DNA from: Microcyclospora pomicola
Lineage: Eukaryota; Ascomycota; Dothideomycetes; Capnodiales
Length of the DNA: 64,000 nucleotides
Reading direction: 5' to 3'
Assembly: GCA_002786065.1 (NCBI GenBank)
Contig: NHNY01000018.1
Span: 620,001 to 684,000, forward strand
This document shows, one piece after another, positions 43,303 through 53,135 of the stretch. The stretch's first letter is position 1. Each line of letters begins with the position of its first letter. The notes below the pieces were generated by a model. It ran no database searches and was not told where the DNA came from. It saw only the letters and a list, made by a program, of their open reading frames with translations. The translations under genes and the position numbers were made by a program.

Positions 43303-44538
43303 ATGCGGACCTCTCGAGTATCGCAAGAAACGGCGAAGCTCGTCAAAGCTCTATCGCCGGTCCAACGACGCTCGACGCGCCAATCGTTGCAACACGCGAT
43401 CACGCAGAACGACACGAAAGCCGAAGCAGACAGCGATCTCTCCTCCACCCCTGCAAGCCCCGGCGACAGCGAATATGCGTCCAGCACACTCGGCAAGCGG
43501 AAACGCGACAACACCACTACACCAGCGACCACTATCAGCGCAAGTGGCACGACAGTCCGACAGTCCCCTCGCAAAGCGCTGAAACCCGATCCCGATGCTG
43601 CTACGAAACCCAAACGCAAAGAGCGTCGCCAACCAGCCAAGCATATCAAAGGCCCTAACGGCGATGTCGTCGTCGAGCCGCCCGCGAATTGGGAGAGGAT
43701 GTACGCAATGACCAAGGAGATGCGCAAGCGCCGACTCGCGGCGGTGGACACGATGGGCTGCGAGAATCTCGCGGACGAGAAACGCTCGCCATTGGATCGG
43801 CGGCTGCAGACGCTGATTGCGTTGATGCTGAGCAGCCAGACAAAGGACCCGGTCACGGCCGCGGCGATCAAGAACCTACAAGACAACCTCGTGGGCGGAT
43901 TCAACCTGCAGGCGCTGCTGGATGTGGAGCCCGACCGCTTGAACGAGCTGATTGCGAAAGTCGGGTTTCACAACAACAAGACGAAATACATCAAGAAAGT
44001 CGCACCGATGCTACGGGATCAGTTCGGTGGGGATATCCCGGATACCATCGAGGGACTCATCTCACTTCCAGGCGTCGGGCCGAAGATGGCATACCTGACC
44101 ATGTCTTCGGCGTGGGGTCGTGATGAAGGCATCGGTGTTGATGTGCATGTCCACCGCATCACAAATCTCTGGGGCTGGCATAAGACGTCCACGCCGGAGC
44201 AGACACGAGCCGAGCTCGAGAGCTGGCTGCCAAAGGAGAAGTGGCACGACATCAATCACCTGCTGGTGGGGTTCGGTCAGACATATTGTCTGCCGGTAGG
44301 GAGGAAATGTGGAGAATGCGATCTGTATGCAGAAGGATTGTGTCCGAGTGCGGTCGCGCCGAGCCCGGCGAAGAAGCGGGCGGTGAAGAAGGAGAAGGTC
44401 GAGATCAAGATCGATGATGGTGAGGTCGTGAAACAGGAGGAGGTGGTGGTGGAGAGTGATGATGTTGGCGTCAAGGTCGAGGCAGATCTGGAAGAGGAGG
44501 GACGGATTGAGATGGTTGGACGTGCTGGGGATGTTTGA
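43303..44538 (+). CDS. nth1: Endonuclease III homologue, bifunctional DNA glycosylase/AP lyase
   Basis: Base-excision-repair enzyme that removes oxidised pyrimidines and nicks at abasic sites. Single exon of 411 residues. The frame opens at a GTG at 43294, but the first ATG is at 43303. The N-terminal about 110 residues are basic and disordered, likely with a nuclear/mitochondrial targeting function. The HhH-GPD fold follows: LDRRLQTLIALMLSSQTKDPVT, then the helix-hairpin-helix LPGVGPKMA (about residues 253-261) with its catalytic Lys, and GIGVDVHVHRITNLWGW with the catalytic Asp. The iron-sulfur cluster ligands are C-x6-C-x2-C-x7-C (YCLPVGRKCGECDLYAEGLC), about residues 329-347. An acidic/basic C-terminal tail of about 65 residues is rich in Lys, Glu and Val. 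All key residues are present. Confidence 0.93.
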   Translation: MRTSRVSQETAKLVKALSPVQRRSTRQSLQHAITQNDTKAEADSDLSSTPASPGDSEYASSTLGKRKRDNTTTPATTISASGTTVRQSPRKALKPDPDAATKPKRKERRQPAKHIKGPNGDVVVEPPANWERMYAMTKEMRKRRLAAVDTMGCENLADEKRSPLDRRLQTLIALMLSSQTKDPVTAAAIKNLQDNLVGGFNLQALLDVEPDRLNELIAKVGFHNNKTKYIKKVAPMLRDQFGGDIPDTIEGLISLPGVGPKMAYLTMSSAWGRDEGIGVDVHVHRITNLWGWHKTSTPEQTRAELESWLPKEKWHDINHLLVGFGQTYCLPVGRKCGECDLYAEGLCPSAVAPSPAKKRAVKKEKVEIKIDDGEVVKQEEVVVESDDVGVKVEADLEEEGRIEMVGRAGDV

Positions 44539-44985
44539 GAGATGATAACGGTACGTATTGTATAATGCAGTAAGGCTGAATGCTAGCCATTGTATATTCA
44601 CTTGATCTTCTCATCGTTGCAGCATATCGTGACATGGAACATGTCGCTGCCACTGAACGTGCCCTGAATCGGAGTCGGGGGCACGTCAAACCCCGAAACG
44701 CGGGTGTCCGTCGATCCTTCACGGACGCGGAGGAACCAACTCCAACGCTGTACGTGTTGGGGGTCAAGACCAGCTTGTCAGCATCCCTGTCCTTCGACCG
44801 TAGTCTGCTCAAGGTATATCATCTTGGGTATCTCCAACAGCTTCTACCACCCAGAAGATCCATAAACGCTCAAGTATTCTCCTTCCTTCGTCCTTCCCAA
44901 CCTCCACTTCAACCTCTCGTCCACGTCGGAAGGCTTAACCTCTTCAGCTATCACGAACCCAAGCAGATTCAGAATCCAAGACACA
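44539..44985. other. Intergenic region upstream of MCR1
   Basis: About 450 bp between two plus-strand genes; the last about 120 bp is CT-rich (ctccttccttcgtccttccc-like), a typical fungal core promoter/leader. No gene supported. Confidence 0.55.
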
Positions 44986-46005
44986 ATGTCTTCGATCATT
45001 GCTCGCCGCCCACTGCTCGTCTCAGCGACTGTGCTGGGCGTCGCGGGTGCCGCTTACATCCACATGCGCAACAACCCCATACGCCTCGAGGGACCACCGC
45101 TCGCGCCGATCAAGACCCTAGCCTTTCCGGCAACCATGCTATCGTCAAGGCAATTGACTGTGACCGATGTGGAGCAAGTCAATCACGACACGAAGCGAAT
45201 CACCTTTACGCTGCCTGGTGGAAAAGATGAGATCAGTGGTGTGGGGCCTGGAGGTAATAAAGCTCTCTGAGAGGCTTCTTGCAGCCTCAAAAGCTGGTAA
45301 GCGAGACAGGAGTCGGATGCTGATCTACTCCTCATAGCCGCCATTCTCACTCAGCACACACCAGCCGGTGCCTGGTTCCCCGTCTTCCGACCATACACGC
45401 CTGTCCACGACCTCGCGCAACCGGGCATCCTGCAACTACTCGTCAAAAGATATCCTAATGGTCGTGCCAGCTCACATCTCCACAGCTTGACCCCCGGCTC
45501 GACATTGACCGTCCGCGGACCTCTGCCCGGGTACACGTACACGCCTTCGGCCACGCCCCGCAGCCTCCTCCTAGTCGCAGGTGGAGCCGGCATCACGCCG
45601 CTGTACAGCTTGACCAAAGGCATTCTCGCGAACCCCGAGGACCAAACGAACATCCAGCTGTTGTGGGGGGTGAATGGGACACGGGATATCATCCTACGGT
45701 CCGAGCTGGACGCGCTGGAGCAGCAACATCCCGGCAGACTGCAGGTCACGTATGCGGTCTCTGGCGCGGAGGGGAAGCCCGAGGCGCCGGCACTGGGTGA
45801 CGAGGAGAAGTGGAAGAAGGGATACGTGAACAAGACACTCTTGGGCGAGGCGATTGAGCGATGTCAAGCTCGAAGTGCCTGGGGCGATGCCAAGGGGACG
45901 AAAGTGTTCTTGTGCGGGCCGCCGACGATGGAGGAGGCGGTGGCGGGGAAGCAAGGAGCGTTGGCGGAGTTGGGGGTGGTGAAGAAGGAGATTCATCGGT
46001 TTTGA
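44986..46005 (+). CDS. MCR1: Mitochondrial NADH-cytochrome b5 reductase
   Basis: FAD enzyme passing electrons from NADH to cytochrome b5 and, in yeast mitochondria, supporting ergosterol synthesis and erythroascorbate recycling. Exons are 44986-45253 and 45338-46005 (84-nt intron, GTAATA...CATAG), giving 311 residues (yeast Mcr1 is 302). An N-terminal membrane anchor (ARRPLLVSATVLGVAGAAYIHM) is the mitochondrial type. The FAD site is RPYTPV (RxYTP-S/V form) with LVKRYPNGRASSHLHSL. The NADH site is GGAGITPLYSL, and the C-terminal nucleotide contact is CGPPTMEEAV, ending in KKEIHRF. The N-terminal anchor favours Mcr1 over the ER reductase Cbr1. Convergent with BMT6. Confidence 0.9.
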
Positions 46006-46225
46006 ACGAGGCGTGGTGCGAGGTTAATAATGCGAAGAGGGAGTTGGATTGCTGCATTTCGAGCGTGTTGAAAGCCCCAAATCTCTGCGCAGGTCTGGCC
46101 GTTTGGTCATCTTGGTACCATAATACCCATAATTAGTTCATATCTATCTTTACTATGTCACCACAATTCCTCGTATTCTGCTGCTTTCAATCACAGCCAT
46201 TTCGCCATGCATAGAAAGCAGCTCA

Positions 46226-47335
46226 CTACTCCTCTCCACTCCCATCCAAGCGCCTATACAAGTGGATCTGAAAGCGCATGTTCTCCAGCTCGATCGGATA
46301 CTTCAACCCCGGCGGCAAACGGAACCACCGCGACTCCTCAGACACGACCTTCTCCCACTTCCGCGGCGCCGACGCTGTTGGCGCACCCAGCAATCCAACG
46401 TCCAGCAGCCAGACCATGGGATATTTCTTCTCCGCCCCGGACAGGGAGACGGTCGAGTAGCTCCCGGGACTGTCGACGACGAGCAGCAGCGCGCCGGGCT
46501 GCAGCGTCGCCGTGAGATGGGCGAGCAGCGCTTGCGTCTGCGGGATCGACGCCGTGTAGAGCTCGTTGAGCGTGAACATCAGCGTCAGCAGGTGGGTGGA
46601 GGCGAGGGCCGTCTGGATGTCGGCGGCGGCCCAGGCGAGCACGTCGGTGTGCTGGAAGGAGGCGTGGAACAGCGAGGGGGCGAGCATGGCGGTATTGGAG
46701 GCGCGCGCGGCTGCGGAAGCGTAGGGAGAAAGTTCTCGTGGCGTCGTGAGGCGGTGGTGCAGGGTGGAGACCACCGTGGCCCAGTTGGCGCTGTCGACCA
46801 TGCGGGCGAAGAGACTGAACGATGCGTGCTCCGGGTTCTTCGTGAGGGACTTGCGCCATCCGGCGAGCGCCACGAGCTCAGAGCCTGCGCCGCCGCCCAG
46901 ACAGGCCACGTTCAGCGTTGACGGAGGCGTTTGGGAAGAGACCTCGCTCTCGGGAGTGATGGCGGACAGCAAGTGTGGCTCCAGATCCGCGAGGATGTGC
47001 ATATAGCCCAAGGCGCGACTGGGACTCCATCGAGACGCATAGACCCGGAGATGGGCCTGGTCACTGAACGCCGCAGCGAAATCACGAGCGAAGAGATGCG
47101 CTTTGACTTGTTGGAGGATCGTCGAGTCGTCTGGCCGTGAGTTTGTCGTGTCTCGAAAGACGTCGAGACATTCTTGTTGCAGTTCCTGGGTGATCTGGGT
47201 TGGTTGATCCGGGGTTTCCTCTTGTCTTTCTGCTGGAGTGGAGACTGCTTTTGCTTGAGGTTTGGTGTGCTTCGATGATGATGCCGTGGACTTTGGTTTG
47301 CCACCTCCTCTGCTGGAGCTACCTTTTGCCATCAT
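46226..47335 (-). CDS. BMT6: 25S rRNA (uridine-N3) methyltransferase, Bmt6-like
   Basis: SAM-dependent methyltransferase of the family that makes m3U2843 in yeast 25S rRNA. Single exon of 369 residues starting at tandem ATG codons. The first about 55 residues are Ser/Lys-rich and disordered. The core then shows YASRWSPSRALGYMHILADL (a family block ahead of the SAM site), NVACLGGGAGSELVALAGW (SAM-binding motif I), DSANWATVVSTLHHRL (motif II with the acidic residue), and later LLTLMFTLNELYT, GALLLVVDSPGSYSTV and a C-terminal ENMRFQIHLYRRL. This order matches the Bmt6/Methyltransf_34-type family; Bmt5 differs. The protein acts in the nucleolus on pre-60S particles by family knowledge. Head-to-head with tRNA-Leu downstream in the window. 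Confidence 0.82.
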   Translation of the reverse strand: MMAKGSSSRGGGKPKSTASSSKHTKPQAKAVSTPAERQEETPDQPTQITQELQQECLDVFRDTTNSRPDDSTILQQVKAHLFARDFAAAFSDQAHLRVYASRWSPSRALGYMHILADLEPHLLSAITPESEVSSQTPPSTLNVACLGGGAGSELVALAGWRKSLTKNPEHASFSLFARMVDSANWATVVSTLHHRLTTPRELSPYASAAARASNTAMLAPSLFHASFQHTDVLAWAAADIQTALASTHLLTLMFTLNELYTASIPQTQALLAHLTATLQPGALLLVVDSPGSYSTVSLSGAEKKYPMVWLLDVGLLGAPTASAPRKWEKVVSEESRWFRLPPGLKYPIELENMRFQIHLYRRLDGSGEE

Positions 47336-47502
47336 TCGTGAGACGAGGTCTTCATCTTGAGCTGTGTGGATCGTCGGGCGGCAGATTTGACGGGGTTTCC
47401 GACATCATCCAGGCCAATATCACACATCCACGCCCATCACCATTGATTACTTTGCAGTTTTGAAGGTTTACATCCCAGCAAAAAGGGCAAAAGAAAAAAT
47501 GA

Positions 47503-47605
47503 TGGTACAGACGCGGTTCGAACGCGCGCGGATTGCTCCAGTAGAGGTCGAAATTGTCGTGCAACAACTTAAATCTACCGCCTTAGACCACTCGGCCACT
47601 GTACC
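47503..47605 (-). tRNA. tRNA-Leu(UAA): tRNA-Leu (UAA) with a 21-nt intron
   Basis: The minus-strand sequence begins GGTACAG and ends CTGTACC-A, giving a perfect 7-bp acceptor stem and discriminator A. The D-arm GCCGAGTGGTCTAAGGC is leucine type. The anticodon stem GTAGA/TCTAC flanks loop TT-TAA-G with the anticodon at 47569-47571. A 21-nt intron (47547-47567) sits after position 37, the standard site. A long class II variable arm and T-arm GCGCG-TTCGAAC-CGCG(T) follow. Leu is supported by the anticodon and the variable arm. Confidence 0.93.
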
Positions 47606-48364
47606 CTACGGCCCATTCGCTCAACCACGAATAGGCTTGAAGTAGAGCGGGAGATCCCGTGCATTATATATACTCATTGCCTTGACTGCCGAAGATCAGC
47701 CTGACGGCCCAGGACAGAACTTCCAGCAGATGCGATGGAATATCGTTGCGGCAAAAGTGCAGCAACTCTCGCATCAATGATGACCTCGTCAGGCTGCCGT
47801 CGTGTCTTCATGATGGCCCGCCTTTGCAAATACGAGCCCGACCCAGGGGTTAATGATGCCAAGCGGCGGCAAAGGTCGGTCCCCTCTTGAATACGAGCAC
47901 AATACCAGCAGCGCCCACCGGGCCCGCCGATCGCAGTATGGCCAAAGTTGCAGAGAGCGTCTTTCTGTCGTGAAATTTTTCATTATGCATGCAGATGCAA
48001 TACATGTAGAAGCATTGTGCATCACATCATAAATATGCCCGGGTCCGAGAATATGTAGCAACCCGTCCCGTCGGTCATGCACGGCGCGCCTAAACTCAAA
48101 CTTCGACACTTTCTCGCCTCCAGACATTGGATGTGCTGGATAAGCGCTGGCCTTGGCTATTATGTCCGGCACAGTCGTGATCGTGTTCCATAGCAGTACC
48201 ATGTTTCTTCTCGCTCCTCTCCTCCACTGCTTAATGTGAGCATTGTCATTGTCTTGCATTTCCAGGTCTAGCATCACTCGCTCATTGCCATCTGCATCCG
48301 CATTCCTCAAGCCGAGTTCAATCCGTGCTTTACCGGACTCTACGCGACATTTGCGCCGTCTCCA
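47606..48364. other. Intergenic region between tRNA-Leu and aspartic-protease-like gene
   Basis: About 760 bp. A 173-codon minus-strand frame (47789-48310) begins at TTG and has no recognisable domain. No gene supported; it should include the promoter of the next gene. Confidence 0.5.
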
Positions 48365-50227
48365 ATGAGTGTAGCGACACTGCTCTTGGCGCTCGCGCCT
48401 CTTTCCTCCGCCTTCTCCCTCGACACACTCTCATCAATATGGTCAAGAAGTAGTGGTGGTGGTGAGGCTGGTGATAACGGGGGGAGGAACGTACATCACC
48501 TCAGCAAAAGGAACACCACCGTGATCCCATCTGCGATAAATATTGGACCCAGCCAGTATTGGGACGGAGCTGGTATGTTGCAACCTAGCCCTGCTAGCAC
48601 TGTATTCCGCTGACATGTGCCCCCGTTACCAGACGGACCATGGTCTTCGTTCCCCATCCAAATCGGCACGCAGGCGCAGAACGTTCGAGCGTTTGTGTCG
48701 ACCGCAGCATACGCAACCTGGGCCATCTCAGGCGTCCCGATCAGCAACGTCGAAAGTTGCCCCTCATGGATCGCAGGCGACTGTGAGAAGGACCGTGGCT
48801 TCCGCTTCTACTCCAACGAGTCGTTGACGTGGGTTGCCAACAGCATATATGAGGTGGGGATCGAACAGAATCTGGACCTCGATACAACAGGAGCAGTTGG
48901 GTTCGATACGGTCACGCTGGGCTGGCAGGGCAGTGAGACGGTATCAGTCACACATTCGGCAGTATGGACGATTGCAGATCTGTCATACTGGCTCGGAGTG
49001 TTTGGTGTGAACCCGGCCCCGGCCAACTTCTCCAATCTGAACGATCCCCAGCCGTCGTTCATGACCCAGCTCTTCAACAACAACACCATTCCGGGAGTCA
49101 ATTATGGATACACTGCGGGCAATCAATATCGTTTCAATCAGGTTTACGGCTCGCTGGTCTTGGGCGGCTATGACCAGAACCGCTTCAGCCAGACGAATGT
49201 AACGTTTGACATGTACGAAGACATCAGTCGTGATCTACTGGTCAACATCCAGTCCATCACCTCGGATGGTGGAAATGCGACGAACTTGCTCCCGGACGGC
49301 AGTATTTCGGCCTTCATCGACTCTACCGTACCCATGCTCTGGCTCCCCGAATCTGCATGCCTGGCATTCGAGCAAGCATTCGGCCTTGAGTGGGACGAGC
49401 AGTATTCCCTGTATCTGGTCAACGACACGCGACATCAAATCCTGCTCGACACCAATGCCAACGTCACTTTCACGCTTGCTACATCGGCGTCTGGCGGCGA
49501 CACCGTAGACATTGTCTTCCCCTACGGCGCATTCGACCTCACAATCGACTTCCCGTACATCCTCAACCCCAACAGCTCCGCCTACTTCCCGCTCAAGCGT
49601 GCCAACGACACCCAATACACCCTCGGCCGCACCTTCCTCCAAGAAGCCTACCTGATCGCCGACTACGAACGCAACAACTTCACCGTCGCACCCTGCCTGT
49701 GGGACTCCGAGAAGATCGCCGAGCAAGACATCGTCTCCGTCGTCAGCCCGAACACCATCGTCTCATCCTCCTCGTCCAGCAAGGGCATTTCCGCCGGTGC
49801 CATCGCCGGCATCGTCATCGGCATCGTCGCGCTCGTCGCCCTCATCGGCGCCCTCCTCTGGTTCCTCCGACGCCGCCGCACGCAGCACAAAACCCGTCTG
49901 GCCGAACTCGACGCCAGCTCCGCATCCGCCGAACTCAAGACGTCCGACCCGTTCCTCCACAGTGACGATGGCGCGGGGCGCGGCGAGCTCGACGGCGCCC
50001 AGCTCCACGAACTCACGTCCGCGTACCACGAGACGCCACAGGAACTCGCCGGCGGCCACGGCCGCGTGGATCTGAAGGCCGTGGGGTACAGCGAGATGGA
50101 AAGCGGGCATACCGCGCATGAGATGCCTGCCGGCCAACGCGAGATTTTTGAGATGCAGGGCAGCGATGTCCACGAGATGCCGGATACGGATATAAGGGGG
50201 CCGGCGCGCATCTATCGCAAATCATGA
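48365..50227 (+). CDS. Membrane-anchored aspartic-protease-fold protein, probable pseudo-protease
   Basis: Pepsin-like (A1) fold on a cell-surface anchor. Exons are 48365-48572 and 48633-50227 (60-nt intron), giving 600 residues. Signal peptide: MSVATLLLALAPLSSA. The first active-site region reads FVSTAAYATW where active enzymes have DTGSS, so the first catalytic Asp is absent. The second (AFIDSTVPMLWLP) keeps Asp but has DST rather than DTG/DSG. The remaining fold is recognisable: GVFGVNP, GSLVLGGYDQNRF, LGRTFLQEAYLIADYERNNFTVAPC. Several N-glycosylation sequons occur. A single TM helix at about residues 458-485 (GAIAGIVIGIVALVALIGALLWF) is followed by an RRRR stop-transfer and a roughly 115-residue cytosolic tail. 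Likely a surface scaffold or receptor rather than an enzyme; this is inference. Confidence 0.82.
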
Positions 50228-50955
50228 GGATGTTGGGGCCGGGCCGTGGTGTTTTGGGAGTAGGGTTGCATCTTGGAGCGTGATTTTGGATCATCATGAT
50301 GGGACGAGACTTGTGCATATTGACACCATACCATATTCTTTGTCATGTCACATTACGATAATGTATTTCTTGATCTATGCGCATCTCCGGCGGTGTTGTC
50401 TCAGAAGTGTGTAAGAGGCGGTGAACTCTAGAATTATCTATATAATCTTCCACTGTCTCTACCTTCAGAAGAAGAAGGGCTGCGTACAGGTCACATCGAT
50501 ATCCAGCCCAATGCTTGGGAGTGTAAGATTTGTTACTGCGCACCTGCCGTATTGATCCACCTCATCAGGGCTCGTGAAGTCGGCATGCGTCGTCGTACTG
50601 CCAACGCATCAGTCGAGCAATTACTTGCTGACGAGGTGGAGAGTTCCAGAGCAAGTACTTTATTTGATGCTTACACTCTGAAGCTATGCTGTGAAGCGAA
50701 CAGTCTCTACCTTTGAGTGGTCATGCCTCACAAGGCATAGGTAGTAGCAGTGAGCGCTGCAACAGTATAGACGGCCGCGGCGGACGTGATGAACACTGCG
50801 CTCATCCGCAAATTCGACTCATAGTGGGCTCTACAAACGATAGTCTGCATGAACCCGATTGGAAGGGCTTGCGGTCGTCTTTCTAGGCTGTGGTCATGAC
50901 AGCAGTACCACCGTGATATGGAAATGTATGTTCAGGTTTGACGATCCACTTCACT
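50228..50955. other. Convergent intergenic region, protease-like gene and SSN3
   Basis: About 730 bp between convergent stops. Frames here are short and unrecognised; 3' UTRs expected. Confidence 0.55.
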
Positions 50956-52209
50956 TCAGCCCTCTCGCATCCTTTTCTGCGGCGGAGGCTTCAGCAGACT
51001 GTCATCCGGCAGTCCACCCCGCTTCGTGCCCGGCAGACTGCCGGTCGAGATCTCATGCGTTTCCGTGCTGACTTTCCTAGCCGGATACTTGGTCTCGAGC
51101 CCTTCGAAACAGTCCCAGCTCGGCGGCTTATCCGCCGCCTTGGTGAAGTACTCGTGCTTGAGCGCTTGCTCCGCGCTGAGCCGTTTCAAGGGATCGTATT
51201 CCAGCAGCCGTCTCAGCAGATCGAGCGCACTTTCGTCGGGCGGACCGGAGTGGTGGGCGTTGTAGTTGTTATTCTGGATCGTGTTGCGATACCATCGTTC
51301 GAGGCCGATGGGTTTGTTGACGCCCGGATTGTGATGCGGGACCGTCGACAAGCTGGGATACTCTGGCATCGATTGCAGCAGTGGCCATTCATGCTTCTTA
51401 GGCATTCCGAGGATCTCGCCAATCTTGCCCATTTGGTTCCGCTGGAAAGGGACTGCTTTCTTCGAGTCTTGTTTTGCCTCCTCTCCCTTAAAGATCGGGC
51501 GGAGGCTGAGCAGCTCCGCGAAGATGCATCCTACCGCCCACAAGTCGATGGCGGGGGTGTAGTGGCGGCTACCGAGAAGAAGCTCTGGAGCACGATACCA
51601 GATCGTCACTACAACCTTGTCTCCTGAGAATAGAGCGTTCAGAGGCTTGTAGAAGAGCCGAGCAAGACCCAGGTCACCAATCTTGATAGCTCCACCGGAG
51701 GTGACCATGATGTTTGCGGGCTTGAGGTCGCGGTGTATGACCCAATTCTGATGTAGATACAGAAGTCCGGAGAGAAGCTGAAACATGGTGCTGCGTAGGG
51801 TTGACGCTGGGATGGGCGTGCGAGGTAACAAGCTGTGGTGGTGGATGATCTGGAGGAGATCGTGCTCGGCATATTCAAAGACCATGAAAATGCACTTCGA
51901 CTCCAATATGATCTCCACCAGATGGATCAAAGCAGGGTGGCTAAGCTCGGTACATAACGCCATCTCTCGGATCGCAGACTGCGAAATGCCAGTATATTGG
52001 AGCTCGCCCTCCTTGTCCGGCTTGAACTTCTTGATGGCAAAAGCTTCGATGGTCCGCCCGCTTGGATGTTTGACGATCGTGGCTTGTGAGGCATTGTTAT
52101 GTTTGAGGACTGCCTTGTAGACTCGGCCATACGTTCCACTACTGATGAACCCGACAATGTCGTAGTGATCGCTGATATGCCGTTGGGGCATATACGGAGT
52201 GGCGTTCAT
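50956..52209 (-). CDS. SSN3: Mediator cyclin-dependent kinase Ssn3 (Srb10/Cdk8)
   Basis: Kinase of the Mediator CDK module, paired with cyclin Ssn8/Srb11, phosphorylating Pol II CTD and transcription factors. Single exon of 417 residues. The kinase domain spans about residues 17-360: SSGTYGRVYKA loop, FAIKKFK lysine, SQSAIREMALC (the PSTAIRE-equivalent of Cdk8), VIHRDLKPANIM, KIGDLGLARLF (DLG in place of DFG, usual in fungal Ssn3) and TIWYRAPELLLG. Characteristic Ssn3 inserts are present after VYKA (ATIVKHPSGRTIEAFAI) and in the C-lobe (KQDSKKAVPFQRNQMGKI). The C-terminal Pro/Arg-rich tail (LKPPPQKRMREG) is typical. Start is the ATG giving the conserved ISDHYDIVGFISSGTYG opening. Confidence 0.95.
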   Translation of the reverse strand: MNATPYMPQRHISDHYDIVGFISSGTYGRVYKAVLKHNNASQATIVKHPSGRTIEAFAIKKFKPDKEGELQYTGISQSAIREMALCTELSHPALIHLVEIILESKCIFMVFEYAEHDLLQIIHHHSLLPRTPIPASTLRSTMFQLLSGLLYLHQNWVIHRDLKPANIMVTSGGAIKIGDLGLARLFYKPLNALFSGDKVVVTIWYRAPELLLGSRHYTPAIDLWAVGCIFAELLSLRPIFKGEEAKQDSKKAVPFQRNQMGKIGEILGMPKKHEWPLLQSMPEYPSLSTVPHHNPGVNKPIGLERWYRNTIQNNNYNAHHSGPPDESALDLLRRLLEYDPLKRLSAEQALKHEYFTKAADKPPSWDCFEGLETKYPARKVSTETHEISTGSLPGTKRGGLPDDSLLKPPPQKRMREG

Positions 52210-53135
52210 CTTGACCAGAGGAGGCGTCTCTGGAGCTTCTGTTCATGACATCGTAAGTCTCATCACAAGTCCGTACGACAGAAAGAGTTTGATATTGGGA
52301 TAGTTGGGCAGCCACTCTACATCATGAGATGGTGGCGCTCGATTGGATCCCCGGTGCGCAGACTGCTGACACCACCATGCATTGCTGATCCCCGGATGGT
52401 CCGAAAAAAATAGATGTACGTCGGATGGGATAGCAACAAAGCGATCGAAATGATACTGACAGACAACAACAATTCCAGAATCTACACACCTTCGAAAGCT
52501 GCCTGAGCAGTGCACTTCAACCCGGGGTTCCGAGCAAGACCTCCGCCCACCGACGACGCTGACGCAGACGGGGGAGAAGAAGCAGCGGCTGACATGCTTT
52601 TTCTTCGGACGAACCCTTTTTCGTCTTCGCAGCGAATGGCCGACGCCGCTTCTGCGCTTGGGTTCAGACCAGCGCCAGGACGTTGCGACAAGCGGATTCT
52701 AAAGCGTGATCCAGCGTGTTATCTCCGTCTCGGCACTTGGGTTTCGGTATCTGCAACGGCCCGACGGTAAAATTGTATTTATAGAGATTGATAAGATGGA
52801 TGATGCTGCAAGACCGGGGATGATTAGAAGTGATATAATGTCCTTCGAGTTCATGCGAGCGATCTGGAGTGACCTGAATGCATCCTGACAGACTATGATG
52901 TTCAGTAGCGCTGGGTTGTCATGATCGACGTCGATGCAAGGACACTGGACCGCCGTCAAGCCGCAGCATCAACCCGTGACCACTTCACGTCTCTGCTTCC
53001 CAGACTCCAGCACCTCTTCGTTGTGAGCCAGACGACAGCAGATGTGACAAGAATCCTCCGTTGGAATGCCGCGATTGAGGTGATCTAGCAACTATTCCCT
53101 CGCGGCCATCAGCACCTCGACAGCCGGTCGCCGCC
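52210..53135. other. Divergent intergenic region, SSN3 and MFS transporter
   Basis: About 925 bp between two outward-facing starts. A plus-strand frame at 52510-52770 and a minus-strand frame at 52482-52691 start at GTG and TTG and are not supported. No other gene recognised. Confidence 0.5.

Noticed and set aside
43290-43904. 204-codon minus-strand frame opposite the endonuclease III gene
   Set aside because: Shadow of a high-GC coding region; no homology recognised.
46262-46921. 219-codon plus-strand frame opposite BMT6
   Set aside because: Arg/Gly/Glu-skewed shadow of the methyltransferase on the other strand.
47789-48310. 173-codon minus-strand frame between tRNA-Leu and the protease-like gene
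   Set aside because: Begins at TTG; no homology or splice structure seen.
49390-49965. 191-codon plus-strand frame inside the protease-like gene
   Set aside because: His/Arg/Pro-rich alternate frame of a well-supported gene.
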